64,000 nucleotides of DNA, taken from the NCBI GenBank assembly GCA_028283725.1, contig JAPWKC010000002.1:277025-341024 (forward strand). Direction: 5' to 3'. This document shows, one piece after another, positions 1-10,742 of this stretch (its first letter is position 1; each line of letters starts with the position of its first letter). The stretch is from Neorhizobium sp. Its GTDB lineage: Bacteria; Pseudomonadota; Alphaproteobacteria; Rhizobiales; Rhizobiaceae. Under the pieces are notes generated by a model, which saw only the letters and a list, made by a program, of their open reading frames with translations, was not told where the DNA came from and did not search any database. Made by a program: the position numbers and the translations under genes.

Positions 1-289
1 GGGTGCTGACGGGATTGGAAGCTTTACGCTTGCGCTATGTCTTCAAGGTGCGCATCGATCACCGCGCGAATGGGTCCATCCCTTACGAAACGGATAGGAC
101 GCGACATTTCGAAAAAACAGCTTTTTCAATTTGATAAGACGAAGATCGGCGCACCCGTTCCGAGTGCGCCGACAACAGCCGATCGAACCGGAGGCGAAGG
201 CACCGCTCAGTGGTACGCCCCCGCCCCTTTAAAAAACGAGGGCGAGGCCTCTGCCGAGGCAGACGTCCCGGCTCCACCATGACAGGCTC
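1..289. other. Non-coding left edge downstream of the iol operon
   Basis: I see no supportable gene here. The stretch lies past the stop of the last gene of the inositol operon, so it should hold its 3' end. Reading the minus strand there is a short hairpin (5-bp arms, 247-260) and then, about ten bases on, a run of six T (complement of 231-236). The gap between stem and T run makes this a weak terminator candidate. A 27-codon minus-strand frame at 24-107 has no recognisable similarity. Confidence 0.3.
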
Positions 290-1081
290 TCAGATCGTGA
301 AGGCCGTGCGGAACGCTTCCAGTGCGTCCAACGGATCGCCCTTGGAAAAGGCTTCCATCCCGACAGGTCCCCTATAGCCCATGCCGTCGAGCGCCCTTGC
401 GATCGCCGGATAGTTGATCTCGCCCGTGCCCGGCTCGCACCGTCCCGGAACATCGGCCACCTGCACTTCGCCGATATAGGGCAGGCAGGCCTTGCAGGTC
501 TCGATCAGGTTCCCCTCGCCGATCTGTACATGATAGAGGTCGAGGTTCAGCCGAAGGCGCGGATGATCGACGCTCTCGACCAGCGCCAGCGTGTCCTCCG
601 CGCGCCCAAAGGGTGTACCCGGATGATCGACGGGCAGGTTGAGGTTTTCGAGCGTGAACACCACCCCTTCCTCCTCCGCCATGTCGGCGATGCGGGAAAG
701 CGTATCGCGCGCCTTCAGCCACATGCGCCCCGTGACCACCTCGCTCGGCCGTGCCGGAAGTCCCCTCTCGCCAAGGCCGGTACCGTGCAGGTTGAGCCGC
801 GCGACGCCCAGCCGCTTGCCGACCTGCGCCGTTTCGCGTGCCGAACGCAGCAGTTCGCCAGCGCCGTCATCATCGGCCAGACGGCCGGTCAGATAGCCGT
901 TCATGATCGAGAATGTCGCGCCCGACCGCTCGAGCGCTGAAAGATCATGCTCCGGCCAGTTCCACAGGCCGACCTCGAAACCCAATTCCTTCAATTGCGC
1001 GCAGCGCCATTCGATCGGCCTGTCGCGCCACAGCATTTCCGCGCAGGCGGCCAGCGTAAACGGTTGGTCCATTGTGGTCAT
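290..1081 (-). CDS. Hydroxypyruvate isomerase-like TIM-barrel protein
   Basis: A 263-residue xylose-isomerase-like TIM barrel (AP endonuclease 2 family). The C-terminal half has the arrangement typical of hydroxypyruvate isomerase (Hyi/OtnI): LNLDLYHVQIGEGNL, then GEVQVADVPGR, then the EPGTGEINY block, which supply metal-binding and substrate residues in that family. The ATG at 1081 follows the iolB stop by 17 bases; longer frames would begin inside iolB. As last gene of the inositol operon it may isomerise an inosose or keto-sugar intermediate, as IolI does in Bacillus, or hydroxypyruvate itself. Family membership is firm, the substrate is inference. No clear Shine-Dalgarno is visible, so translation may be coupled to iolB. 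Confidence 0.8.
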   Translation of the reverse strand: MTTMDQPFTLAACAEMLWRDRPIEWRCAQLKELGFEVGLWNWPEHDLSALERSGATFSIMNGYLTGRLADDDGAGELLRSARETAQVGKRLGVARLNLHGTGLGERGLPARPSEVVTGRMWLKARDTLSRIADMAEEEGVVFTLENLNLPVDHPGTPFGRAEDTLALVESVDHPRLRLNLDLYHVQIGEGNLIETCKACLPYIGEVQVADVPGRCEPGTGEINYPAIARALDGMGYRGPVGMEAFSKGDPLDALEAFRTAFTI

Positions 1082-1098
1082 CCAGATTGAGAAGGGGG

Positions 1099-1896
1099 TC
1101 AGCGCATCAGGTGCTCGACCGGCGGTGCGGCGACAAAACGCCATTTCCGCAAGGGGCCGGCCATGACGTTGAGATAATACATTTCAAAACCGTGCGGCGC
1201 GCCGCAGGGGTGATGCCCGCGCGGCACGCAGACGACATCGCCATTATGCACGGCCATGGTCTCGTTGAGCTGAAGGTCATCGGTATAGACCCGCTGGATG
1301 CCGAACCCGTCGGCCGGATTGATCCGGTGGTAATAGGTCTCTTCCAGATAGGTGATGCGGGGGAAATCGTCTTCGTCGTGACGATGGCTGGGATAGCTTG
1401 ACCAATGTCCGGCAGGCGTGAAGACCTCCGTCACCAGAAGCGCATCGCAATAATCCTCGTTCTCCATGGCAATATTGTTGATGTAGCGCGTGTTGGTCCC
1501 CTCGCCGCGCTGCGTCAGGCTTATCCCGTCCGGGCCGATACGCCGCGCCTCGTGCCCACCCTTACCGGGTGCCGAGCAGACAGCGACGACGCAATCGGTC
1601 TCGGCAGTCGCCTTCCAGTCGCTGCCATCCGGCAGGTAGAGGCAATGCGGCGGCGACTTCTCAAAGACGCTCATCCGTTCGCCGAGCACGCCCCAGTCAC
1701 GCCCTGCCCCTTCGACCGCAGCCTTGCCCTCGACCATCACAAGAATAATTTCGCGATCGCCGGTTGCTCCGAAGGCAGTCTCGCCGGCCCGCAGGCGATA
1801 GAGCGAGAAACCGACATAGCGCCAGCCGGCCATTGCCGGGGTGATCTCGTGAACCTTGCCATGTGTGCCGAAGGGTCGATGGAGAAGATGGGACAT
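1099..1896 (-). CDS. iolB: 5-deoxy-glucuronate isomerase
   Basis: A 265-residue bicupin-type isomerase, the usual IolB length. IolB converts 5-deoxy-D-glucuronate to 2-deoxy-5-keto-D-gluconate, the substrate of IolC, in cytoplasmic myo-inositol catabolism. The C-terminal half carries the expected metal-binding pattern: YPSHRHDEDDFPR, then LEETYYHRI, then a histidine near PRGHHPCGAP. The start is an ATG preceded by AGGAG on the minus strand. It sits between iolE and the Hyi-like gene with small gaps, in the same transcription unit as iolC, iolD and iolE. Nothing looks broken. Confidence 0.96.
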   Translation of the reverse strand: MSHLLHRPFGTHGKVHEITPAMAGWRYVGFSLYRLRAGETAFGATGDREIILVMVEGKAAVEGAGRDWGVLGERMSVFEKSPPHCLYLPDGSDWKATAETDCVVAVCSAPGKGGHEARRIGPDGISLTQRGEGTNTRYINNIAMENEDYCDALLVTEVFTPAGHWSSYPSHRHDEDDFPRITYLEETYYHRINPADGFGIQRVYTDDLQLNETMAVHNGDVVCVPRGHHPCGAPHGFEMYYLNVMAGPLRKWRFVAAPPVEHLMR

Positions 1897-1916
1897 GACG
1901 AACTCCTGCTCTCTTT

Positions 1917-2813
1917 TCAGACAAGGTTGATGCGCGCGGCCTCGGCCTTCAGCGTCTTCAGGCCAAGCGACTGGTAGTGCAACGGATTGCGAACATCCGG
2001 GTCCTGCTCAGCCTCGATAACGATCCAGCCGTCATAACCGGCCTGCTTGAGAATGCTGAGAAGCGGTGCGAAATCGACCCCGCCCTCTTCGTCCCCCGGA
2101 ACGGTGAACACGCCGGCTCGCACGCCATCCATGAAGGAAAGACCCTCCTCGCGGACCTGCCGCATGACGGCGGGGCGGACATTTTTGGCATGGAAATGGC
2201 TGACCCGGCCGATATGGCGGAAGAGCACCGGCGTCGGGTCACGGCCATCCCCGCCGAAATAGCAATGACCGGCATCGAAGAGCAGTCGGGTTTCAGGGCC
2301 GGTCGCCGCCATGAAAGCGTCGATTTCCTCCGGCGTTTCCACCACCGTACCCATATGGTGATGATAGACGAGCTTGATGCCCTGGCTTGCGGTGAAGGCT
2401 GCAAGCGCCTCCACCTTGGCGCCGAACGCCTTCATCTCTTCCGATGACAGAACAGGGCTGTGCGAAAGCGGCACCAGCTGCCCCTGCACGCTATTCGAGG
2501 TCTCGCAGGCGATGCAGACCGTGCAGCCATTGTACTTGAGCTTGTCGAGATGCGGCTGGATCGCCTTCTTCTCCTCCTCGACAGACTGCGACAGAAGATT
2601 GAGCGAGTACCAGCCGGAAACGAAGGCGAGGCCATACCCTCCGAGCAGTTCCTTGAGCGCCTGAGGGTCATCAGGCCAGCGGTGGCCGTTCTCGATGCCA
2701 TCGAAACCGATCTCGCTTGCCTCGCGAAGGATCTGGTCCGTGGGGATATTGGCGCCGAGGCTCTGGTCGTCGTCATTGGCCCAGGCGATGGGGTTGGTAC
2801 CGTAGCGGATCAT
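1917..2813 (-). CDS. iolE: myo-Inosose-2 dehydratase
   Basis: A 298-residue TIM-barrel dehydratase that removes water from 2-keto-myo-inositol to give 3D-(3,5/4)-trihydroxycyclohexane-1,2-dione, the substrate of IolD. The N-terminus ([13 protein letters not shown]) and the block [12 protein letters not shown] are characteristic of IolE within the xylose isomerase-like superfamily, with metal-ligand acids and histidines in HFHAKNVRP and VIEAEQDP. It starts nine bases after the iolD stop and is followed 20 bases on by iolB, as expected of an operon. Length and ends match the family. Confidence 0.96.
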   Translation of the reverse strand: MIRYGTNPIAWANDDDQSLGANIPTDQILREASEIGFDGIENGHRWPDDPQALKELLGGYGLAFVSGWYSLNLLSQSVEEEKKAIQPHLDKLKYNGCTVCIACETSNSVQGQLVPLSHSPVLSSEEMKAFGAKVEALAAFTASQGIKLVYHHHMGTVVETPEEIDAFMAATGPETRLLFDAGHCYFGGDGRDPTPVLFRHIGRVSHFHAKNVRPAVMRQVREEGLSFMDGVRAGVFTVPGDEEGGVDFAPLLSILKQAGYDGWIVIEAEQDPDVRNPLHYQSLGLKTLKAEAARINLV

Positions 2814-2822
2814 CTTTTGCCC

Positions 2823-4655
2823 TCAATTCACGGTGTTCTGCTTGGCGGCGCCTTCGAGATAGCGCGCGTAAGCCTGTTTCAGCTTTTCGGTATTGCCGAC
2901 TTCCGGCACGGCAACGTCCCACCAGTGGCCGGCATCGCCGAAGCCGGGACCATCCGTCGGATCGGTATCGATGACGATGACGGTCGGGATATCGCGCGAA
3001 CGGGCCTTTTCGATCTGCCGTTCGAGATCGGCGATATCGCTTGCCTTCACCGAGGCGGCGCCGAGTGCTGCGGCATGCGCGACGAAATCGATCTGCGGCT
3101 GCTGTTCGATATTGCAGTCCTGATAGAGATTGTTGAACGCCTCTCCACCCGTGCCGCGCTGCAGGCGGTTGATGCAGCCATAGCCGCGGTTGTCGGTCAG
3201 AACGACGGTGAAGGGCACCTTGCGCATGACGGCGGTCGCAAGCTCGGAATTCGCCATCATGTAGGAGCCGTCGCCGACGAAGCAGATGATCTCCCTCTCG
3301 GGCCGCGCCAGCTTCAGGCCCATCGCACCGGCAATCTCGTAGCCCATACAGGAAAAGCCGTATTCCATGTGATAGCCGCCCTGGCTCGGTTGCCACAGAA
3401 GCTTCAGCGCTCCCGGCATGGTGCCTGCCGCACACATGGCGATGGCGTTTTCACCGGTTGCCCGCTGCACGGCACCGATGATCTGCGCATCGCTCGGCAG
3501 ACCGGCCGTCTTAGGCGCCGCACAATGCCGGTCCACCGCATCAAGCCATGCGCTGCGTAGGCTCGAATCGGGCGCTGGCGCGCGAAAGGTGCCGAGCCTT
3601 TCGCCAAGCGCCGCAAGCGCTACCCTGGCATCGGCGACGATACCGGTCGCGCCATGCTTGTCGGCATCATAGGCCTGCACATTGATCGATACGAGCCGGC
3701 GCCCCTTCGCCTCGAACAGCGACCACGAACCGGTGGTGAAATCCTGAAAGCGGGTGCCGATACCGATGACCAGATCGGCCTTGCGGGCAAGCGCATTGGC
3801 TGCCGCCGATCCATCCACACCGGCCGCACCAAAATTCATCTTATGGCTCTGCGCCAGCGCGGATTTACCGGCCTGCGTCTCGATCACCGGGATGGCATGC
3901 CGGGTGGCAAATTCGCCAAGTTCCGTCTCGGCACCGCTGTAGATCACTCCTCCACCGGCGACGATGACCGGGTTTTTCGCCGCACGGATGAGATCTGCTA
4001 CCTCTTCCAGATCGCGGGCATCCGGTTCTGCCCGGCGGGTGCGCCAGACTTTCGGTTCGAAGAAGGCGTCCGGCCAATCATAGGCCTCAGCCTGCACATC
4101 CTGGCAGAACGATAGCGTCACCGGCCCGCAACTGGCCGGATCGGTCATGACGCGCAGTGCCCGCGGCAGTGCCGTCAAAAGCTGTTCCGGCCGCGTGATG
4201 CGGTCGAAATAGCGGCTGACCGGGCGGAAGCAATCATTGGCCGAGACCGTGCCATCGTCGAAATCCTCGATCTGCTGGAGGACGGGATCCGGCCTTCTGT
4301 TGGCGAAGACATCACCGGGGATGAGAAGCACCGGCAGACGATTGACATGCGCAAGCGCTGCCGCCGTTACCATATTGGTGGCGCCCGGCCCGATCGACGA
4401 CGTGACCGCCTGTACCCGCCGACGCTTCATCGCCTTGGCATAGGCGATTGCCGCATGGGCCATCGTCTGTTCGTTCTGGCCGCGCCATGTCGGCAGGCTG
4501 TTGCCCGCCTTCTGCAGGGCCTCGCCAAGACCTGCCACATTGCCATGGCCGAAGATCGCCCAGACGCCATCGACGAAGCGCTCGCCCTCTTCGGTCATCT
4601 GCGCCGAGAGCCATTTCACCATGGCCTGTGCGGCCGTCAGTCTTATCGAAGTCAT
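2823..4655 (-). CDS. iolD: 3D-(3,5/4)-trihydroxycyclohexane-1,2-dione acylhydrolase
   Basis: A thiamine-diphosphate enzyme of 610 residues that opens the ring of trihydroxycyclohexanedione to 5-deoxy-D-glucuronate. The acetolactate-synthase-like fold is visible in three parts: N-terminal pyrimidine-binding domain (FGHGNVAGLGEAL), central domain with the GTRFQDF region, and C-terminal diphosphate-binding domain with the motif that starts GDGSYMMANSEL and ends in TDN about 27 residues later. I chose the ATG at 4655 because it overlaps the iolC stop as ATGA, and the residues from MTSIRLT onward match the family; the longer frame runs into iolC. Translational coupling to iolC is likely. Confidence 0.96.
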   Translation of the reverse strand: MTSIRLTAAQAMVKWLSAQMTEEGERFVDGVWAIFGHGNVAGLGEALQKAGNSLPTWRGQNEQTMAHAAIAYAKAMKRRRVQAVTSSIGPGATNMVTAAALAHVNRLPVLLIPGDVFANRRPDPVLQQIEDFDDGTVSANDCFRPVSRYFDRITRPEQLLTALPRALRVMTDPASCGPVTLSFCQDVQAEAYDWPDAFFEPKVWRTRRAEPDARDLEEVADLIRAAKNPVIVAGGGVIYSGAETELGEFATRHAIPVIETQAGKSALAQSHKMNFGAAGVDGSAAANALARKADLVIGIGTRFQDFTTGSWSLFEAKGRRLVSINVQAYDADKHGATGIVADARVALAALGERLGTFRAPAPDSSLRSAWLDAVDRHCAAPKTAGLPSDAQIIGAVQRATGENAIAMCAAGTMPGALKLLWQPSQGGYHMEYGFSCMGYEIAGAMGLKLARPEREIICFVGDGSYMMANSELATAVMRKVPFTVVLTDNRGYGCINRLQRGTGGEAFNNLYQDCNIEQQPQIDFVAHAAALGAASVKASDIADLERQIEKARSRDIPTVIVIDTDPTDGPGFGDAGHWWDVAVPEVGNTEKLKQAYARYLEGAAKQNTVN

Positions 4656-6577
4656 GCTGCCTGCTCCCCTGCCTTGTCGCGTGCCGCGTCCCAGATCTGG
4701 CAAAGACGCCGGTAGCGCGCCGCCATGTCCTCGACTGCATCCGCATCCGTGATCTCTCCGGCAAGCCAGCGCCTTGCGGCATCGCCGAAGATCGTGCGCC
4801 CGACCGCGAAACCCTTGACCAGACCGAACCCGGCGGCGACCTCGAAACTGGCCGAAAGCTCTGCCTCCGGTGCGTCGAGCCCAAGCACGACGATGCCGCG
4901 CGTGTGCCGGTCACGGGCCTCGATCGCGGCAATCGCATTGGCCCACGCTGCTTGCGTCTTCATCGGCTCCAGCTTCCACCAGTCGGGATAGATGCCGGCT
5001 GCATAGAATTGCTCGATCAGGGTCGCCACCGTCCGGTCGTCGGTGGATGCGACCTTGGAGGGAATGATCTCAAGCAGGAATTCCAGCCGGTTGCGCCGCG
5101 CAGCCTCGAAAAGCCGCTTGACGGTGGCCTCCTGCCCGGCCCGCGTCGCCGCGTCATCATCCGGGTGGCAGAAGCAGAGAACCTTGACGACATCCTCGCG
5201 CGCCCATTCACTGAGCGGTCCGCAATCGCTGCCGAGTTCCGGTTCCAGTTCCAAAGGCCGAGACCCCGGCCATTCCGCCGGACGGCCGATCCACAGGCCA
5301 GAACCGGAAGCCCGGTGAAGGGCGGAGCGGCCGATACGGTTGTCGCAGAGAATACCGTAGCCGGATTGCCCGGCCTGCACGCGAAGGGCCGCCTGAAGGC
5401 ACAGTTCCTTGAACGCCGCCCCCTTCTTCAGCGAATAGCCGGGCATGGTTTCGAGTTGCGCCCGGTGATCGAAGGCAAAGACCCGGATCGTCGACCAGTC
5501 GCCATCGACGCGGGTGCGGCGCGTCGTCGACCAATGGAACTGCTCCAGATCGGGGTCGTTGCGCAGGTCCGGGCGCACGATGCCGCGCTTCAGGAAGAAT
5601 TGCAGTTCCTCGAATGTCGGATAGGCAGGCGTGCAGCCATGGCGGCTGACGGCGAAGGCGCCGCAGGCATTGGCGTATTTCAGCGATGTCGGCCAGTCCT
5701 CACCAGTCATCCATCCCCGCAGAAGGCCGGAGAAGAAGCCGTCACCGGCGCCGAGCACGTTGAACACCTCGATCGGAAATCCCTGTCCGGCCTGCCCCTT
5801 GTCGAGACTGTCGGGGATCTCGCCTTCGAAAGCGGTCGCGCCCATCGGCCCACGCTTGCAGACCAGCGTCGCGGCACTGACTGTCCGCACTGCGCGGAGC
5901 GCCTCCAGCGTATCGGTCGAGCCGCCGGCAATGTGAAACTCTTCCTCCGTGCCGACGATCAGGTCGAACAGATGGAGCGTAGCCTTGAGCTTGGCCGTTA
6001 CCTTTGCGCTTTCGACAAACCGGCTCTCGCCGTCGCCATGGCCGGCGACGCCCCAGAGGTTCGGGCGGTAATCGACGTCGAGCGCGGTGCGAAGCCCATG
6101 CTTGCGGGCAAGTGTCAGGGCCTTGAGAACGGCGGCCTCGGTTTTGCTATTGCTCAGATGTGTGCCGGTGACGACGACGGCGCGGGCGGACGCGATGAAC
6201 GCCTCATCGATATCATCCTCGCAAAGCGCCATATCGGCGCAGTTTTCGCGGTAGAAGATCAATGGAAACTGTGTGTCGTCGCGTATGCCGAGGATGACGA
6301 GCGCCGTCAGGCGCTCCGGATCGGTCTTCACACCCTCGGTCGAGACACCCTCGCGCTTCAGCTGTTCGAGGATGAAGCGACCCATATGCTCGTTGCCGAC
6401 ACGGCTGATCAGCCCGGTCTTGAGGCCAAGCCGGGCGCTGCCGCAGGCAATATTCGTCGGAGATCCGCCGATATATTTTTCGAACGAGCCCATGTCTTCC
6501 AGACGCCCGCCCACCTGCGCGCCGTAAAGATCCACACCGGCCCGGCCGATGGTGATGACATCGAGTTTCTTCGTCAC
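4652..6577 (-). CDS. iolC: 5-dehydro-2-deoxygluconokinase fused to a DUF2090 domain
   Basis: A 641-residue fusion. Residues 1 to about 335 are a PfkB-family sugar kinase with GGSPTN at 37-42 and the catalytic loop GAGD at 276-279; IolC phosphorylates 2-deoxy-5-keto-gluconate. From about residue 345 to the end is a DUF2090 domain, whose family resembles class I aldolases of the LacD type. No separate iolJ aldolase gene lies in this operon, so the C-terminal domain may supply the next aldol cleavage; that is inference, although the fusion is widespread in proteobacterial IolC. The start is GTG, overlapping the upstream oxidoreductase stop as GTGA, with AAGGGATGAG just ahead. Confidence 0.95.
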   Translation of the reverse strand: MTKKLDVITIGRAGVDLYGAQVGGRLEDMGSFEKYIGGSPTNIACGSARLGLKTGLISRVGNEHMGRFILEQLKREGVSTEGVKTDPERLTALVILGIRDDTQFPLIFYRENCADMALCEDDIDEAFIASARAVVVTGTHLSNSKTEAAVLKALTLARKHGLRTALDVDYRPNLWGVAGHGDGESRFVESAKVTAKLKATLHLFDLIVGTEEEFHIAGGSTDTLEALRAVRTVSAATLVCKRGPMGATAFEGEIPDSLDKGQAGQGFPIEVFNVLGAGDGFFSGLLRGWMTGEDWPTSLKYANACGAFAVSRHGCTPAYPTFEELQFFLKRGIVRPDLRNDPDLEQFHWSTTRRTRVDGDWSTIRVFAFDHRAQLETMPGYSLKKGAAFKELCLQAALRVQAGQSGYGILCDNRIGRSALHRASGSGLWIGRPAEWPGSRPLELEPELGSDCGPLSEWAREDVVKVLCFCHPDDDAATRAGQEATVKRLFEAARRNRLEFLLEIIPSKVASTDDRTVATLIEQFYAAGIYPDWWKLEPMKTQAAWANAIAAIEARDRHTRGIVVLGLDAPEAELSASFEVAAGFGLVKGFAVGRTIFGDAARRWLAGEITDADAVEDMAARYRRLCQIWDAARDKAGEQAA

Positions 6578-7707
6578 GTCTCATCCCTTTCGATACGGAT
6601 GGTGGCGCCGTTGGAGGCCGCCATGGCGTGGATGATCTTTTCGATCTCGAGCCCTTGCGCAAAATCAGGACCGACATTCGGCCCGCCGGCGATGGCGGCC
6701 AGAAGATCGCGCGCCTCGACCACCTTCTGCTCGTTGAACCCGAAATTATGTCCCGGCGCCGGGCAAAAGGCGGCGAAATCCGGTTGGTCTGGCCCGGTCA
6801 GATGCCGCACGAGGCCAGCCTCGCCTTTTTTGTGGACCCAAAGCTCGTTCATGTTCTCCTGATCGAAGACGATGGTGCCTTCGCTGCCATGGATCTCCCA
6901 TTGCAGCCGGCACTTGCGGCCGCGCGCCACGCGCGACGTGGCAAAGGATCCTTGCGCGCCGGAGGCAAATCTCAGCATCGCCATCGCGCTATCCTCGTTT
7001 TCGACAGCCTTCGGTCCATCGGGAGACGGGCGCATGGGGATGGCGACCTGCGTCTGCGCCACGAGTTCGCTGACCGGCCCCATCAACCCCAGCATATGGC
7101 TGACGAGATGGCAGCCGAGATCACCAAGCGCACCCAGCCCCCCACCTTCATGGGTCATCCGCCAGGACCAGGGGAGGAGCGGGTCGGCGGAATAATCCTC
7201 GTCATAGACACCGCGAAAGGCGAGCGGCGTGCCGATCGCACCGCCGTGAACCATGTTGCGGGCGGCCTGAAAGGCCGGGCTCCGAAGATAGTTGTAGCCC
7301 AGCATTGTCGCCTGACCGGGATGTGCCACGGCACTTGCGGTCATCGCTTCGGCATCGGCAAGCGTCAGCGCCATCGGCTTTTCCAGCCAGACATGCTTGC
7401 CGGCCTTCAGCGCCGCCTCGGCCATCGGCCGGTGCATGCCGTTCGGGGCCGTGATCGAGACGATATCTACGCGCGGATCGTTGACGGCCTCCTCCCAGCG
7501 CGCCGTCGCGCGGGCAAAGCCGAATTGCCGGGCAAAGGCCTCGGCGCTTTCCGTGGTGACATCCGAGAGGATTTCCAGCCGGTGATGCGCACCGCCGAAG
7601 ACGGCCGAGACGTTGCGCCAAGCCATAGCGTGGCATTTGCCCATGAAGCCGGTGCCGATAAGGGCAATGCCAAGCGGCCGGTCGGGCAGTCGAGAGGATT
7701 TGGTCAT
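6574..7707 (-). CDS. Gfo/Idh/MocA family oxidoreductase, inositol-type
   Basis: A 377-residue NAD(P)-dependent dehydrogenase. The Rossmann glycine motif is [16 protein letters not shown] near residue 15; the family EKP motif follows in [10 protein letters not shown], and the catalytic-region histidine is in [12 protein letters not shown]. It is a second dehydrogenase beside the iolG-like gene at the head of the operon and is distinct from it in sequence. In known inositol systems such extra paralogues oxidise scyllo- or D-chiro-inositol, or interconvert inososes, so that is the likely role. It sits between the ABC transporter and iolC and overlaps iolC by four bases. Confidence 0.87.
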   Translation of the reverse strand: MTKSSRLPDRPLGIALIGTGFMGKCHAMAWRNVSAVFGGAHHRLEILSDVTTESAEAFARQFGFARATARWEEAVNDPRVDIVSITAPNGMHRPMAEAALKAGKHVWLEKPMALTLADAEAMTASAVAHPGQATMLGYNYLRSPAFQAARNMVHGGAIGTPLAFRGVYDEDYSADPLLPWSWRMTHEGGGLGALGDLGCHLVSHMLGLMGPVSELVAQTQVAIPMRPSPDGPKAVENEDSAMAMLRFASGAQGSFATSRVARGRKCRLQWEIHGSEGTIVFDQENMNELWVHKKGEAGLVRHLTGPDQPDFAAFCPAPGHNFGFNEQKVVEARDLLAAIAGGPNVGPDFAQGLEIEKIIHAMAASNGATIRIERDET

Positions 7708-7718
7708 GCGATTTGCCT

Positions 7719-8498
7719 TCAGATCGTTCCGCCGAGCGAGCCTTCGAGCTCGGCCATTTCCTGCCCGCCAGCCATCATGTCCTGCAGCTTGGCAGCGGTG
7801 ATCTCGCCCCGCGACGCGGTCCCGAGTGTCTGGCCACGATTGAGCACCGTGAAACGGTCGCCCACCGCCATCGCGTGACGGACGTTATGGGAGATGAACA
7901 CGACACCGATCCCCTGCCCGCGGACGCGGTTGATGGTGGCGAGTACGTTTGCGGTCTGGCGCACGCCGAGCGCAGACGTCGGCTCGTCGAGGATCAGTAC
8001 CTTGGCGCCGAAATAAACGGCACGGGCGATCGCAACCGTCTGCCGCTCGCCGCCGGACAGCGTACCGACGGCCTGGTCGGGACCACGCAGGTTGATGCCC
8101 ATCTTGCGCATCTCGGTCATGGTGATCTCGTTGGCGGTATCGATGTCGAAGCGCTTGAAGATCCCTTTGCCCTTGGTCGGCTCGCGCCCCATGAAGAAGT
8201 TGCGCGTCACCGACATCAGCGGGATCATCGCCAGATCCTGAAACACCGTGGCAATGCCTGCTTCCATCGCATCGCGCGGGCTCTGGAAGGAGAGCGGCTT
8301 GCCCTCGAAGGTGATCGAGCCTTCGGTCGGCTTGTGCACGCCCGACATGGTCTTGATGAAGGTCGACTTTCCGGCGCCGTTATCGCCGAGAAGGCAATGG
8401 CATTCGCCGGCCCTTACGTCGAAGGTCACACCATTGAGCGCAATGACATTGCCATAATGCTTCTTGATGTTTTCCATATGGATGATGGGTGCAGTCAT
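7719..8498 (-). CDS. Sugar ABC transporter ATP-binding protein (FrcA-like)
   Basis: A single-domain ATPase of 259 residues of the carbohydrate-uptake-2 class. Walker A is GDNGAGKST, the signature is LSGGERQ, and Walker B is [12 protein letters not shown]. Most ribose- and inositol-type ATPases (RbsA, IatA) are double-length, whereas this one is single, like FrcA of the Sinorhizobium fructose system. It would energise the permease and binding protein encoded just upstream. The ATG at 8498 follows the permease stop by two bases; residues before it in the same frame are the permease gene read out of phase. Given the flanking iol genes, the cargo is probably myo-inositol. Confidence 0.92.
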   Translation of the reverse strand: MTAPIIHMENIKKHYGNVIALNGVTFDVRAGECHCLLGDNGAGKSTFIKTMSGVHKPTEGSITFEGKPLSFQSPRDAMEAGIATVFQDLAMIPLMSVTRNFFMGREPTKGKGIFKRFDIDTANEITMTEMRKMGINLRGPDQAVGTLSGGERQTVAIARAVYFGAKVLILDEPTSALGVRQTANVLATINRVRGQGIGVVFISHNVRHAMAVGDRFTVLNRGQTLGTASRGEITAAKLQDMMAGGQEMAELEGSLGGTI

Positions 8499-8500
8499 GA

Positions 8501-9607
8501 TCAGCGCTCCCCGGTCACGCGTCGGCGGATGACGTTGTTGAAGATGACGGCGAGCAGCAGCATGGCGCCGAGGAAGACCTGGAACCAGTCCTGATCGAAA
8601 TGCGTATAGGTGAGGCCGATCGTGACCATGCCGAAGATGATCGCGCCGAAGAAGGCGCCGATCGCCGAGCCGTAGCCGCCGGTCAGCAGGCATCCGCCGA
8701 TCACGGCTGCGATGATGGCTTCGAACTCCTTCATGAAGCCGCGACGGGCATCCGTCGAGCCGGCATCGATGACGGTGATGATGGCGATCAGAGCTGCGGC
8801 CATCGCCGTCAGCATGAAGAGCGAGATTTTTACCCGGCGCACCGGGACACCGGAATTCTTGGCAGCCAGGGAATCCCCACCCGTTGCGAAGATCCAGTTG
8901 CCGACCGGCGTGCGCAGAAGGATATAGGTTGCGATCAACGCGAAGGCGACGAACCAGAGAATTTCCACAGGAATGCCTGGAACCTTGGGAACGCCGGATT
9001 TGAAACTGTCGACGATGCCGGCTTCGGCAAGCCAGCGCATGACGAAGCCGAACGCATCGCCTGAAAAGATCGGTGCGAGGAAATCGCCTTCCACGGCTTC
9101 GCGGACGCCGCGCAGCTGGGTGGAACCACCGGTGAACAGTTTCAGCCCGACAAGCGCTGCTCCGCGCAGCACGAAAAGACCGGCGAGCGTGACGATGAAG
9201 GACGGCAGGCCGGTGCGCAGAACGATCATGCCATTCGTCGCGCCGAGCGCCGCAGCAATGGCGAGCGTCAGCGGGATGGCAACGATCAGCGGCATGCCGA
9301 TATTGACGACGAAGACGCCGAAAAGCATGCCGGCAAAGGCGACCATGGAGCCGATCGACAGGTCGAACTCGCCGCCGATCATCAGCATGGCGGCGGCGAT
9401 GCCGAGAATGCCGAGCTGAGCTGCCGGCGTCATGAAATTCATGATCCCCGACAGGGTGAACATGGTGTGGTCGGCGGTGATCATGAAGAAGACGGTGACG
9501 AGCACCACGCCTCCGATTGCGCCGAGCTCCGGCCGTTTCATGAGTTTCGCGAATACGGATTCGGATTTGACGCGCTCATCCGCACGCGCCAGCGTGTCTA
9601 TCGACAT
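8501..9607 (-). CDS. Sugar ABC transporter permease (inositol/fructose type)
   Basis: A 368-residue inner-membrane permease of the BPD_transp_2 (ribose/xylose/fructose) family with roughly ten hydrophobic segments, starting with [13 protein letters not shown] near residue 30. It contains the conserved [13 protein letters not shown] block in the first third and [19 protein letters not shown] in the last third, both typical of RbsC/FrcC-like permeases. The ATG at 9607 has a good AGGAG about eight bases upstream. It lies between the binding-protein gene and the ATPase gene, completing one transporter. The substrate follows from operon context only. Confidence 0.92.
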   Translation of the reverse strand: MSIDTLARADERVKSESVFAKLMKRPELGAIGGVVLVTVFFMITADHTMFTLSGIMNFMTPAAQLGILGIAAAMLMIGGEFDLSIGSMVAFAGMLFGVFVVNIGMPLIVAIPLTLAIAAALGATNGMIVLRTGLPSFIVTLAGLFVLRGAALVGLKLFTGGSTQLRGVREAVEGDFLAPIFSGDAFGFVMRWLAEAGIVDSFKSGVPKVPGIPVEILWFVAFALIATYILLRTPVGNWIFATGGDSLAAKNSGVPVRRVKISLFMLTAMAAALIAIITVIDAGSTDARRGFMKEFEAIIAAVIGGCLLTGGYGSAIGAFFGAIIFGMVTIGLTYTHFDQDWFQVFLGAMLLLAVIFNNVIRRRVTGER

Positions 9608-9673
9608 TGACCTATCTCCTGATCGGTGTCCGAGCCGCCGCACGATCGGCGGGCGGCTCGGTGCGCTGTGGGA

Positions 9674-10597
<924 letters not shown>

Positions 10598-10742
10598 GAC
10601 TTCCTCCCAAGTGAATTTCAAGGCGTCACTCCCAGACGCCTGTCGAGCCGGTCTGCCGGGGCCGGCACCGAAAACCTGCAGCACACTCCCCTGCGCTGCG
10701 GCCATGCTTTCGGACAGCGGCCGAAGCCGCCGCCGGAAACTC

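Noticed and set aside
24..107. 27-codon minus-strand frame at the left edge
   Set aside because: No similarity I recognise, no good ribosome site, and it lies in the 3' region of the iol operon.
231..260. Terminator of the iol operon
   Set aside because: Stem has only 5-bp arms and is separated from the T run by about ten bases; kept only as a remark on the left edge.
4448..6862. Very long open frame (about 800 codons) on the plus strand opposite iolC
   Set aside because: It is antisense to iolD, iolC and the Gfo/Idh gene, whose products have clear family motifs; long antisense frames are common in GC-rich DNA.
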